From Haliclona indistincta (lineage: Eukaryota; Porifera; Demospongiae; Haplosclerida; Chalinidae): a stretch of DNA of 64,000 nucleotides. Position numbers and translations under genes: made by a program. The notes under the pieces are model-generated. The model searched no databases and was not told the DNA's origin. It saw nothing but the letters and a program-made list of their open reading frames with translations. The stretch lies in assembly GCA_964017065.1 (NCBI GenBank), contig OZ024788.1, positions 7,969,202 through 8,033,201 of the forward strand, given 5' to 3'. This document shows, piece after piece, positions 1 through 13,282 of this stretch (its first letter is position 1; every line of letters begins with the position of its first letter).

Positions 1-3292
<3,292 letters not shown>

Positions 3293-3602
3293 GCTTCCCT
3301 CTTCCCGCTTAGGTGCTAGCGGTAGCAGCCACGCCCATCAACAACCGTTTGCACATTGTCCGTTGTTTGCTTCATTGTGGCGACTGCGCATGTAAAGAAG
3401 TGACCAAGTAGCAAAATTTCCCACTCGCGTTCGCGCTTCGCCATCTTTTCGCTCGGCTGAAACTCTAGACCGTTGCCCACAAAGGCGCCCGCTAAACGGT
3501 AAGACCAGAAAACCTTGAGAACTATGATCTTTCAACCACCTAGCTTCACGATGTCTCTCTCTTCTATCCAGATTCCTCAAGTTCTTGCTTTACGCGGGAA
3601 AC
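3293..3602. promoter_or_regulatory. Shared intergenic promoter of NCAPG2 and the NAB-like gene
   Basis: These 310 bp separate two start codons pointing away from each other. No TATA box is evident. The sequence is richer in C and G than the flanking introns and has several CG dinucleotides (3420-3500), as expected for a housekeeping bidirectional promoter. Both 5' UTRs must lie here, unless an upstream non-coding exon exists. Confidence 0.6.
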
Positions 3603-4970
3603 ATGGACACCAATGTGACCGCGTTACTCCAGCGAGCCAATCTCGTCCAGTACGAAGCTTCTCTGCTAGAGCAAGGAGCTGATGATTTACAGCAGCTCAT
3701 GGAGATATCTGAAGAAGAACTACAGGGTCTCGTCAAAGCGATTGGCATGGACGTGAAGCCGTTTCATGTGATGCGCTTCCGCAAAGCTCTAGGGAGGCAT
3801 GTACCCGGCGGAGTATGCAGAGAAGACGGCTTAGCAAACTTTGGACCAGGTCAGATTCCTCCCACAGTGACTGTGTTTGCCTCTCGTATCGATCCACTCT
3901 CTATGAACCTTCCAACTGACCCATCTTCCATCCATGGCTCTAATGTCTGCTACAACCCAACATCATCGCTAACTCCTGCTCCTTCCTCTACTGTCACAAT
4001 CTCCAGCTCACCTGGTCCTCCTCCCTCATCCACTATCAATATTTCACCTGTACAAGACGATGGAGAAGATACTGACACAAATTGCCGAAAGGTAGTTCAA
4101 ATCGAGGTCTCGGTGCAACAGCTGGAGCAGATCGTGGACGAGTCAGCTCCAGTTCAGCTCAGATTAGGTCCTAGTCCAATATCACCTGACGTGTGGGATG
4201 CTGGTAGGAAGGACCTCATTCGTAGCAGCTCACAGGTTTTTCTTAGCAGCAATAGCCGTCGACGAGGTCACGATTTGACTGAACATGAGTCCTTTATAAA
4301 TGAGGCAGCTTATCAGCTCTGCCTCTGGGACCCCACTTTGTTGGTACGTCGAGAAGAGTTGCTTTCATTAGCTAAAAAGCTGGTTCGTGAGTCAGGGACT
4401 TCAGGAACAATTCAAGTCAAGTACTCTATGTCTACTAATCCACGGTTACGCAGCTCTCCCTATCCTCTGCAACGGGGAACAGACGGCAAATTTAAGGCCT
4501 GCTTTGAACTGAATTTTGACTTGAGAGAGAAGCAAATAGTAGAGGTTGAGCGTCTTTTGGCTGAAAATGTGGCTGAAGAACAGGTTAAGCAAGTACTCCT
4601 CTCTGAAGCCAAGAGACAGAAAGATTATTCTTCTGTTCTTCAGTTACAAGAAGAGATAGCTACTTTAGGACAGACTTATCGTCAGCTTCGCACGCAGCTC
4701 TCTAAAGTGAAACGCAAGCAGCGTCGCTCTGTCCGTCATCAGGAGATCAAGAGAATGAGAAATTCCGGAGAGAACGATACCAGTTTGACTGAAAAATATT
4801 CCTCGCTGCAGCTGCCGATGCTGCCTCCTGAACTGGCTCAAGAACTCAGTGACACAGCTGCCATTGTTAGTGGAGCTGTCACGTCAGCAACCGCCAGCGA
4901 TGACAGTCCTTCATCTTTGGCTCAAGTTCAAACGACAGCTTTTGCTGACCTAGGAATGAACACTTGCTGA
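3603..4970 (+). CDS. NAB: NAB-family (EGR-binding) transcriptional corepressor
   Basis: A single-exon gene of 455 residues starting at the ATG at 3603; the open frame extends slightly upstream but with no earlier ATG. Residues about 4-68 match the NAB NCD1 domain, which has a SAM-like fold (LLQRANLVQYEASLLEQGAD, then KPFHVMRFRKAL); in vertebrates NCD1 binds the EGR R1 domain. Residues about 220-265 match NCD2, the repression domain (FINEAAYQLCLWDPTLLVRR, then LAKKLVRESG). Between them lies a Ser/Thr/Pro-rich linker. A charged coiled coil follows (about 305-390), with a basic stretch (KVKRKQRR) that could be a nuclear signal. Vertebrate NAB1/2 are about 490-525 residues with several introns, so the intronless form is notable. 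NAB2 is the closest relative I can recall. Orthology is confident; EGR partnership in this organism is inferred. Confidence 0.85.
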   Translation: MDTNVTALLQRANLVQYEASLLEQGADDLQQLMEISEEELQGLVKAIGMDVKPFHVMRFRKALGRHVPGGVCREDGLANFGPGQIPPTVTVFASRIDPLSMNLPTDPSSIHGSNVCYNPTSSLTPAPSSTVTISSSPGPPPSSTINISPVQDDGEDTDTNCRKVVQIEVSVQQLEQIVDESAPVQLRLGPSPISPDVWDAGRKDLIRSSSQVFLSSNSRRRGHDLTEHESFINEAAYQLCLWDPTLLVRREELLSLAKKLVRESGTSGTIQVKYSMSTNPRLRSSPYPLQRGTDGKFKACFELNFDLREKQIVEVERLLAENVAEEQVKQVLLSEAKRQKDYSSVLQLQEEIATLGQTYRQLRTQLSKVKRKQRRSVRHQEIKRMRNSGENDTSLTEKYSSLQLPMLPPELAQELSDTAAIVSGAVTSATASDDSPSSLAQVQTTAFADLGMNTC

Positions 4971-5330
4971 CCATCACTGCTTTTTGCACAATAATACCAT
5001 TATGGTACATCAACTGTTTGTAAAGAATTAATCACAAAAATCATTTGATTAGAGATTTTTATAACTACATAACAGCATTACCTCAGTACATAACTTAACC
5101 CTCTACAAGAGTATCAAGCCCCTCTAATTATTCATAATGCTTTTGGGGACCTTTAGGGTAGTCTACAATTTTAACGCACTGTATCTGAAATTGTAAGAAC
5201 TATAAAATGCAATGTCACACTTGCTCATGTTAAAATCATAAGAACGGAGTCATACATTCATAATGTTACTACTTTTATTGTGTTGGACAACATGTGAACA
5301 AACATAGATACACTAATGTGTGTGTGTTGA
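4971..5330. other. Convergent 3' interval between NAB-like and CHMP5
   Basis: AT-rich sequence that must contain the 3' UTRs of two genes ending toward each other. AATAA-like motifs occur on both strands, but I cannot choose the poly(A) sites. Nothing else is recognisable. Confidence 0.6.
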
Positions 5331-6601
5331 TCAGTTCTGCAGCTGCGGTAATCCAAATTCATCCAATGCGACGCCATCTTTGGCTCTGACTGATTCTGGA
5401 CCACCTGGGACAGCGGCCGGAGGATCGGGGGCATTGACTGCGTCTAGAAACGATGAGTCATCATCGAGCAGCACATCATCTCCTAGTGCTTCCAACTCTG
5501 ATAAAAAAAGAGATAAAAATCGGAAAACTTGAGCTATTGTCACAATACACTGCACAAGCATTGAAACAGTGATACACTGGTTGCACTAGCAAGACACAAT
5601 GGTAGTACCAGCTGTTATCACAACTGGGAGGAGACATTATAAGTTGTTGCTGTGTTACACTTAGACCAATAGTATCTGAGCTTTTTGAGACATGATCAGA
5701 CACAAATAGAAGTGAGCTAGCCTTCCCAGTTTAAACCAGGCATAAGAAAAACATAAAAGTTTAGTTGGGACTTTTAACTATTACAAGAAGCAATAATAAC
5801 ACCGTTACATTTTCACAAACTGACCTGCTTCAAGGTCATCTTCATCCACGTCGTCCGGCAGTCCGTACGCTCTCCCTAGGGTCTCTTGCACCTCTCCTGC
5901 TAGCTCAAGCATATCTTCCATCTCATCTTGTAGATTCTGAAGCAGTAGAATGAAATAACTCAACACAAAGCACTAAAATAATCCACTTTAATCAAATGCG
6001 ATGGAAAATTGAACTAGGGGCGTCCAAGAGACATAGAGACAAGGCACTTCTATCTAGTCCCTTAGCTATCTATGATTATCACCAAACCTCGATTTTTCCA
6101 ATGTCCACTTTCTTGTACTCTTTCTTCATTTCCTTGAGACCTGTCTTCATGGCATCCACTGTGACCTTAGTGTCCTTCAGCATCTGTGTGTTGTAGTTAG
6201 TTTGCTCCATATTGAACGACTGATTCCGAACACCTTCGAGTTGGTTCTCGTACATTTTCTTTTGCTTTAAAACACGTAATGCGCGTTGTTTCACCATGTT
6301 CTGTGATAAATGATACATGACACACAGTATTGATCACTCTATGTTACGTACCTTGGAAGGTCCATCTCTCATCTTCTTCATCTGTTCTCTGTACTTCTTA
6401 AGCTCTAACTCAAGCTTAGCTATCTTCTTCTCTATTGAGTCTCCTCTACTGTCGATCTACAAGGAGACACACGATGATCAGACCATAGATAGATCAGACT
6501 CTGTCAACACCAGTCTCAACTCAACTCACTCCAGATATGGCGTCCGTTAGAGTGGGCTGAGGGGCCTTCTTTCTGGCAGCTCCTCCAAAGATACGGTTCA
6601 T
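5331..6601 (-). CDS. CHMP5: Charged multivesicular body protein 5 (ESCRT-III, Vps60)
   Basis: CHMP5 is an ESCRT-III subunit acting late in multivesicular-body sorting at endosomal membranes, where it binds LIP5/VTA1. Five exons join in phase: complement of 6530-6601, 6352-6456, 6088-6300, 5825-5936 and 5331-5497, giving 222 residues (human 219). The N-terminus MNRIFGG is typical of the family. The core helices include [33 protein letters not shown] and [18 protein letters not shown]. The acidic C-terminal part ends [13 protein letters not shown], close to the human end. All introns are short and GT-AG. The gene converges on the NAB-like gene. Identity is essentially certain from collinear similarity. 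Confidence 0.95.
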
Positions 6602-7051
6602 GGCTAGTCTTCGTGTGTTGAGTGAGCTTGAACTCGGATGGGAATGACACAGCGTCTACCTGATAATTATTTACCCTATTAGCGCTTCCCGTGCTCGCAT
6701 GACTTTCACATGAACGTTGACGTCATTAATAAATTATAGTTGGTCGGGGCGTGTCTGATGCTTGCTGAATCAGCATTTTGAAGCAGCATGCGTGCATGCA
6801 TGCTTGCTCAATGCCTATAGCAGTATGATCACTATGATGTAGGCAGATACGAACTGGCTAGCCTTTCTATTTGAGCATAATAATAGATGAGGCTTTCTAG
6901 CGACGATGGTTTTGCAAACCCACACACCAGCTAGGCTGCGCGCGCTAGCGCTGAACCTAGGTAGCCCCGCCCACCAACTCCATGCGTTTCCAGCTGGAGA
7001 AATACAATGCGCGACCACGCGAAGCACACTTTCATCAAGCCGTGAAAAATA
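6602..7051. promoter_or_regulatory. Upstream region of CHMP5 and of repeat-gene copy 1
   Basis: CHMP5 starts leftward at 6601 and the broken repeat-gene copy 1 starts rightward at 7052. From about 6782 the sequence is the left end of the triplicated segment, beginning with GCATGC-rich sequence. It contains a GC-box-like stretch (GCCCCGCCCACC, near 6965) that is conserved in the same place in units 2 and 3, so it is probably the repeat gene's promoter. Confidence 0.5.
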
Positions 7052-7858
7052 ATGCCTTGATCGAAAACTGTCCGGTTTTAAAGAGCAGCCATACAGCTAT
7101 TGAGCTGTTGTCTGTTTTCACCAAAAGGTATTCATAATTATAACTTTTTCACAATAATATTTTAGTTTTAACTGCGACAGCGAACAAGCAAGGAAAGGTC
7201 GAGGAGAAGAGCAAGATCGAAGATGTCATTGAAGTTGAAAAGGAGGAGCTAGAAGAAGCTGAAAAGAAGGAAGATGGTTCAGAGATATAAGTAGAAATGA
7301 AGGAGAATCGGTTGGAGATGGAAGAAGTAGAAAAGAAGGAAGACAAGAAGAAATGTGAAAAGGAGAAGGATGTAGAGAAACAGGAAGAAGTGCATGTACA
7401 AGAAATTAAACTGGACAATAAAACAGAACCAGAGATTGAGGACAAAACAGAGTAGGATAAATGTAAGGAGCAAGAAAATGAACTTAGGAAGAAAAGAAGT
7501 AGGAAGAGGAGAAAGAAGAAACAGACAAGACAACAAAACTAAGCTGGAGATAGTACATGAACTTACGTGTGAAACAAAAAAGAAACGAAGAAGAAAGAGG
7601 AAAAGGACGACAAAGAATAAGGAAGAAATAGAGGTTCAGCTAATAGCAGATGCTATAGAGAAGACAGTAGGAAAGAGAAGGAGAAAGAAGACAGGAAAGG
7701 CAGAGCTTCATATTGGAGCAGAGGAAATAATTGTTTTTCAACTGGTGCGGAAAAAGCCAAAAAGAAAAGGAGAAAGAAAAAGAAAACCGTCAACTAGTCA
7801 AACGAAGAAGGATGAAATTTTAGTGATAGCATCGGTAAAACCAGAAGAAGAGGAATAA
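7052..7858 (+). pseudogene. Charged-repeat protein gene, copy 1 (broken)
   Basis: Relative of the intact gene at 13283-15030. The first exon has the same length (7052-7127, 76 bp) and the same GT donor, but codon 3 is a stop (TGA for TGG, 7058-7060). Exon 2 from 7181 has further in-frame stops, for example TAA where other copies have GAA near 7290. Only two or so 23-residue repeats can be made out, and the middle section differs from the other copies. The basic C-terminal part (Lys/Arg-rich, then an IEVQLIADAIEKTV block and an Ser/Thr-Lys tail) is still open from about 7394 to 7858. It could be transcribed, but a normal product cannot be made from the first ATG. Confidence 0.7.
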
Positions 7859-8269
7859 TAAGGAAAAAGAAAGACAGAGTGAAGAATTGGACTTTGTAGC
7901 TGACTAGTAGCATGCACACAGTAGCCTATACACAGGTATAACAGGTAGCTATACACAATCATTAATCATTGTTTCAATCAAACCTGCTGATAGTTGACTG
8001 CAATCCTAGATACTCATTCGGTTGAGACAGTTGCGTCAAAGTTGCATATGCATGCTATTGTTTTATCCAGATTCAGGGTTTCATAGCGCCCTGGTAATTA
8101 CTCCTCAGTGCACCTTAGTTACTTTTTGTACACATAAACACAATAGCTTTATACTATAATATAGCTTTATACATTAATTTATTGCTGTTTGATAACTTAG
8201 CAACATTGCCATAAGACAATAATGTTCTTATAGACTATAGGATCGTTGGTCTAGCTATAGCTCTCTGCA
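7859..8269. other. 3' interval of unit 1
   Basis: AT-rich sequence between the converging ends of the two broken genes. It is shared with 11412-11996 and 15031-15621. It contains a repeated motif, CAGATTCAGGGTTTCATAGCGC, found at equivalent places in all three units. No gene is seen. Confidence 0.6.
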
Positions 8270-9484
8270 ACTTTTGCTGATCTACTGCCTGGTACAACAT
8301 CAATAGGTGGTAATAGTCTTTCCTCTTTTATTCTGTGAAAGTCACTGGAAAGTTGTTCCACTGATGCCTTGAGTAACCTAGAGATGTTTCAATGTAGTGT
8401 TAAACTTGAGTGAGTCAAGAATAAGCTGAATGCCTTCAACACGACAGCGAGCAATACTCAATGCTTGCAACGATAAATTCGATTTGAGTGCCTGAGCAAT
8501 GCAAGCTGCATCATTGTATGATATGTCTCTATAGCGTAGGATCAAGTGCAGTAAAGTGGTATTGTGTTTGAGACCTTGAAAACTGTACTGGAAAATGTCA
8601 TTAGCTGGTAAAAAGTCAGTACTTGATGGATCAAGATGAATTAGTGACTTGTTTACTTGAAGCATTCTGGTGAGTGACTTAGCAGTTAGTGGATCAATAG
8701 CTGCTATACCTGTTCTGTTTAGATTCAGTTTCACTAAAGTGTTGTTAAATTGAAGACCTTCAAGATACAGTGAGCTCCTGAGTCAGAAAATTTGTCATTC
8801 CATGAAAGATCAAGTTGTTTGAGTGAATTGTTTTCTTTAAGCATATTAGTGAGAGATCTAACGGTGTCTGGATCTGCAGCTGTTATACCTGTGTGGCTTA
8901 GATTTAAGTTGACCAGAGCAGTATTGGATTGTAGGCCTTCAAAGATGCAGCGAGCTCCAGATTCTGCATGACAGCTAGGTTTGTTGTTCTGTAAGTGTCG
9001 TGTTCACTTGAAGCATTTCAATAAGAGCACAGCCATTCTGTTCATATGCTGCAATTTTATGTAAGTCAAACTAATCTTAGTAAGAAAAGAGTTTGTCTGC
9101 AGTGCCTTTGCCATCTGTAGGAGACCATCTTCATCGCTCTGTGGAGGTTACAAGGTTACAAGCATTGTTTATCACAAGTTCACTAATAGCGGATGATTGC
9201 TTGAGATGAGTTGCTAAGTACATCGCTCCTTGACCGGTAATATGAATTTCATTTTTAGATATGTAGTTGCAAAGTTAGTCTCCCTGCTTCAACAGTGGAT
9301 ACTCCTTCAATTGGATACTTTGAAGTTCACTTAGAGCAGCTCCAAGTTATAGTTAGTTATCAATGTCCATGGCAAAAATGATTATTAACTACATTAGGCG
9401 AATTCGAAGGCGACAAAAGAGAGGTCATGAAGTAACCAATTGCTAAACAATCTACTGGAGCAAGGACTGACTCTAAAATTAAAC
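8270..9484 (-). pseudogene. NLR 3' half, unit 1 (truncated and frameshifted)
   Basis: Matches the C-terminal third of the NLR at 15622-18776: leucine-rich repeats of the RI/NOD type (LNRTGIAAIDPLTAKSLTRM, then LILRYRDISYNDAACIAQAL) and part of the region before them. It stops abruptly at 9484, where unit 2 begins, so the DEATH and NACHT domains are absent. The frame is broken at several places relative to unit 3: a one-base deletion near 8760, altered text with a deletion near 8970-9000, and small insertions near 9150. There is no promoter or start in the expected position. It is a duplication remnant. Confidence 0.8.
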
Positions 9485-9734
9485 AGGATGCAGGAGCAGC
9501 ATGCATGCATGCTTGCTCAATGCCTATAGCAGTATGATGTAGGCAGATACGAACTGGCTAGCCTTTCTATTGAGCATAACGGTAGATCAGGCTTTCTAGC
9601 GATGATGGTTTTGCAAGCCCACTCCACGGCCAGCTAGGCTGAACCTAGGTAGCCCCGCCCACCAGCTCCATCCGTTTCCCTGGAGAAATAATGCGCGTCC
9701 ACGCGAACCACACTTTTTATCAAGCCGTAAAAAA

Positions 9735-11411
9735 ATGCCTGGATCGAAAACTGTCCGATTTTGGAGAGCATCGAGGCAGCTATTGAGCTGTTGCCTGTTT
9801 TCAACAAAAGGTATTCAATAATATTAACTTCTTCACAATAATCTTTTAGTTTTAACCGTCACACAGCGAACAAGCAAGGAAGCCGGGTCGGCGAGGAGAA
9901 GAGTAATAGTGCGTTTACACTAGCAACTTTAGAACCGAGCCAGACTAGTTTAATTTTATTTTCAAAGTTTGATATTAATAGAGTAGCTAGTACTTGGGAA
10001 GTGCCAGTTGTTGTACTACTATCAACCTTTAAAAATAAAACTAGACCAGTCTGGCCCAGTTCTGAAGTTGCTAGTGTAAACGCACTATTAGATCGAAGAT
10101 GTTATTAAAGTTGAAAAGAAGGAGCTAGAAGGAGCTGAAAAGAAGGAAAATGGTGCAAAGATAGAAATAGAAATGAAGGAAGAGATGGAAGAAGTAGAAA
10201 AGAAGGAAGATGGTGCAAAGATAGAAGTAGAACTGATTAAGGAGGATCGGATGGAGCTGGAAGAAGTAGAAATGAAGGAAGATAGTGCAAAGATAGAAGT
10301 AGAAATGAAGGAGGATCGGATGAAGCTGGAAGAAGTAGAAAAGAAGAAAGATGGTGCAAAGATAGAAGTAGAAATGAAGGAGGATCGGATGAAGCTGGAA
10401 GAAGCAGAAAAGAAGGAAAATGGTGCAAAGATAGAAATAGAAATGAAGGAGGATCGGATGGAGCTGGAAGAAATAGAAAAGAAAGAAGAGATTGAAGAAG
10501 TAGAAAAGAAGGAATATGGTGCAAAGATAGAAGTAGAACTAATTAAGGAAGATCGGATGGAGCTGGATGAAGTAGAAATGAAGGAAGATAGTGCAAAGAT
10601 AGAAGTAGAAATGAAGGAGGATCGGATGAAGCTGGAAGAAGTAGAAAAGAAGAAAGATGGTGCAAAGATAGAAGTAGAAATGAAGGAGGATCGGATGAAG
10701 CTGGAAGAAGTAGAAAAGAAGGAAAATGGTGCAAAGATAGAAATAGAAATGAAGGAAGAGATGGAAGAAGTAGAAAAGAAGGAATATGGTGCAAAGATAG
10801 AAGTAGAACTAATTAAGGAGGATCGGATGGAGCTGGAAGAAGTAGAAAAGAAGGAATGTGGTGCAAAGATAGAAGTAGAAATGAAGGAGGATCGGATGAA
10901 GCTGGAAGAAGTAGAAAAGAAGGAATATGGTGCAGAGATAGAAGTAGACATGAAGGAGGATCGGATGGAGCCGGAAGAAGTAGAAAAGAAGGAAGATAGT
11001 GCAAAGATAGAACCTAGAAAGAAAAGGAGTAGGAAGAGGAGAAAGACTAAGACAAGACAAGATAACAAAACTAAAGCCGAGTGTGAAACAAAAAAGAAAC
11101 GAAGAAGAAAGAGGAAAAGGAAGACAAAGAAGAAGGAAGAGATAGAGGTTCAGCTTGTAGCAGATGCTATAGAGAAGACAGTAGAAAAGAGAAGGAGAAA
11201 GAAGACAAGAAAGGCAGAGCTTCATATTAGAGCAGAGGAAAATACTTATTTTTCAACTAGTGAGGTAAAAACCAAAAAGAAAAGGAGGAAGAGAGAGAAA
11301 AAGAAAACAACTAGTCAAACGAGGAAGGCGGATGAAATTATATTATTGGTAGCATCAGAGGAAGAGGGAAAAGAAAGACAGAGTGAAGAAAAGGACTTAA
11401 TTTGTAGCTGA
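9735..11411 (+). pseudogene. Charged-repeat protein gene, copy 2 (interrupted by a MITE)
   Basis: Exon 1 (9735-9810) is intact and encodes MPGSKTVRFWRASRQLL. Exon 2 starts at 9867, but a palindromic MITE at 9904-10090 shifts the frame, and reading through meets TAA at about 10104. After the insertion the original frame is open from an ATG at 10173 to the stop at 11411 (412 residues), with about 12 copies of the 23-residue unit (MKEDRMELEEVEKKEDGAKI and variants) and the same basic C-terminal domain as copy 3. Either it is a pseudogene or the product starts internally and lacks the conserved N-terminus. High identity to copy 3 suggests recent inactivation or ongoing conversion. The long Ser/Phe-rich reading frames on the other strand are shadows of the repeat. 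Confidence 0.7.
9904..10090. mobile_element. TA-flanked palindromic MITE in repeat-gene copy 2
   Basis: The ends are inverted copies (ATAGTGCGTTTACACTAGC against its reverse complement) flanked by TA, and the interior is also partly palindromic (AGCCAGACTAGTTT / AAACTAGACCAGTCTGG). It is absent from the same position in units 1 and 3, which gives an empty-site comparison. TA duplication and long terminal inverted repeats fit a Tc1/mariner-type non-autonomous element. Confidence 0.85.
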
Positions 11412-11996
11412 CTATGCATGCACACAGTAGCCTATTCAGGTAGCTATACGTAATCATTAATCATTGTTTCAATCAAACATGCTAATACTTTGGTTGTGAT
11501 AACGCACAAGAATTAGAGCATAATGCTATTAGACTCACGTGATAACGATTGCCGCATAATAAGAAGGGGCTAATTTACACAAGGCTTACCACACTATCAA
11601 GCATGCACCATTGACTGTGACAACCAACTTGCAAACTGCAGTAGTTGACTGCAATCCTATAGATACTCATTCGGTCGCGACAGTTGAGAATTATTCATAG
11701 ATGAATCTATAATAATTATTGTTTTATCCAGATTCAGGGTTTCATAGCGCTGCTGGTACATCCTCCCCAGTGCACCTTAGTTACATTTTGTACACATAAA
11801 CACGATAGCTTTACTGTACGGTATGATTTTTCTCTGAATCTTACATGTAGTTGTTAAAGAAAATTTAATTTGTCTAGCTTTTCTCCACTGAAACACAAAA
11901 ATAATAATAATTTGATGGCTATACACTTTCATTACTGTTTGATAACTTAGCAACATTGCCATAAGATATGTTCTTATAGACTATAGCATCGTTGGT
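11412..11996. other. 3' interval of unit 2
   Basis: Convergent 3' flank shared nearly base for base with 15031-15621. AT-rich, no gene seen. It must hold the 3' UTR of the repeat gene and, on the other strand, that of the truncated NLR. Confidence 0.6.
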
Positions 11997-13032
11997 CTAG
12001 CTCTCTACAACTTTTGCTGATCTACTGCCTGGTACAACATCAATAGGTGGTAATAATCTGTCCTCTTTTATTCTGTGAAAGTCACTGGAAAGTTGTTCCA
12101 TGCCTTGAGTAACGTAGAGATGTTTCAATGTAGTGTTAAACTTGAGTGCGTCAAGAATAAGATGAATGCCTTCAATACGACAGCGAGCAATACTCAATGC
12201 TTGCAACGATAAATTCGATTTGAGTGCCTGAGCAATGCAAGCTGCATCATTGTATGATATGTCTCTATAGCGTAGGATCAAGTGTAGTAAAATGGTATTG
12301 TGCTTGAGACCGTGAAAAATGTACTGAAAAATGTCATTAGCTGGTAAAAAGTCAGTACTTGATAGATCAAGATAAACAAGTGACTTGTTTACTTGAAGCA
12401 TTCTGGTGAGTGACTTAGCAGTTAGTGGATCAATAGCTGCTATACCTGTTCTGTTTAGATTCAGTTTCACTAAAGTGTTGTTAAATTGAAGACCTTCAAA
12501 TATACAGTGAGCTCCTGAGTCAGAAAACTTGTCATTCCATGAAAGATCGAGTTGTTTGAGTGAATAGTTTTCTTTAAGCATTTTAGTGAGAGACCTAACA
12601 GTGTCTGGATCTGCAGCTGTTATACCTGTGTGGCTTAGATTTAAGTTGACCAGAGCAGTATTGGATTGTAGGCCCTCAAAGATGTAGCGAGCTCCAGATT
12701 CTGACAGGTGTGTTCCTTAAAGACTAAGTTCTGTAAGTGTCGTGTTCACTTGAGGCATTTCAGTAAGAGCACAGCCATTCTGTTCTGTATGCTGTAATTC
12801 AAACTAATCTTAGTAAGAAAAGAGTTTGTCTGCAGTGCCTTTGCCATCTGTAGGAGACCATCTTCATTGCTCTGGAGGATGGTCTCAACTTGTGATAAAC
12901 AAGCATTGTTTATCACAAGTTCACTAATAGCGGATGATTGCTTGAGATCAGTTACTAAGTACATCGCTCCTCGACCGGTAATATGAAGTTTATGTTTAGA
13001 TATTGATTGGAGCAAGGACTCTAAAATTAAAC
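11997..13032 (-). pseudogene. NLR 3' half, unit 2 (truncated)
   Basis: Close copy of the C-terminal third of the NLR at 15622-18776. The last 190 residues are open (11997 to about 12581 and beyond), but a stop interrupts the repeat region near 12717 (TAA where unit 3 has TTA). A second open piece covers 12746 to about 13032. The 5' end is cut at the duplication junction, so there is no DEATH or NACHT domain and no start codon of its own. An in-frame 18-bp net gain near 12880 arose by inverted local copying (see findings). A translated LRR-only fragment cannot be excluded but is not supported. Confidence 0.8.
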
Positions 13033-13282
13033 AGGATGCAGGAGCAGCATGCATGCATGCTTGCTCAATGCCTATAGCAGTATGATGTAGGCAGATACGA
13101 ACTGGCTAGCCTTTCTATTGAGCATAACGGTAGATCGGGCTTTCTAGCGATGATGGTTTTGCAAGCCCACTCCACGGCCAGCTAGGCTGAACCTAGGTAG
13201 CCCCGCCCACCAGCTCCATCCGTTTCCCTGGAGAAACAATGCGCGTCCACGCGAACCACACTTATCATCAAGCAGTAAAAGA

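Larger units (their letters stand above)
6782..9484. repeat. Segmental duplication unit 1
   Basis: First of three tandem units, each running from the 5' flank of a charged-repeat gene (plus strand) to a point inside an NLR gene (minus strand). The right end is the sequence AAAATTAAAC inside the NLR coding region, followed directly by AGGATGCAGGAGCAGCATG, which opens unit 2. The left end begins at AGCAGCATGCGTGCATGC in ordinary flanking DNA. This copy is the most diverged of the three and both genes in it are broken. Confidence 0.85.
9485..13032. repeat. Segmental duplication unit 2
   Basis: Second tandem unit, 3.5 kb, very similar to unit 3 over the repeat gene and the NLR 3' half. Both junctions have the same sequence (AAAATTAAAC followed by AGGATGCAGGAGCAGC), so the second duplication copied an existing junction, as unequal crossing-over would. 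It differs from unit 3 by a MITE insertion (9904-10090), fewer 23-residue repeats and a templated insertion near 12880. Confidence 0.88.

Noticed and set aside
3585..3602. Upstream extension of the NAB-like frame
   Set aside because: It would need a TTG start; the first ATG is at 3603 and fits the NCD1 domain start.
10088..11068. Long Ser/Phe-rich open frames on the minus strand (also 13761-14690 and several Leu/Pro-rich ones)
   Set aside because: They are antisense shadows of the 69-bp coding repeat; the absence of stops follows from the codon content of the plus-strand gene.
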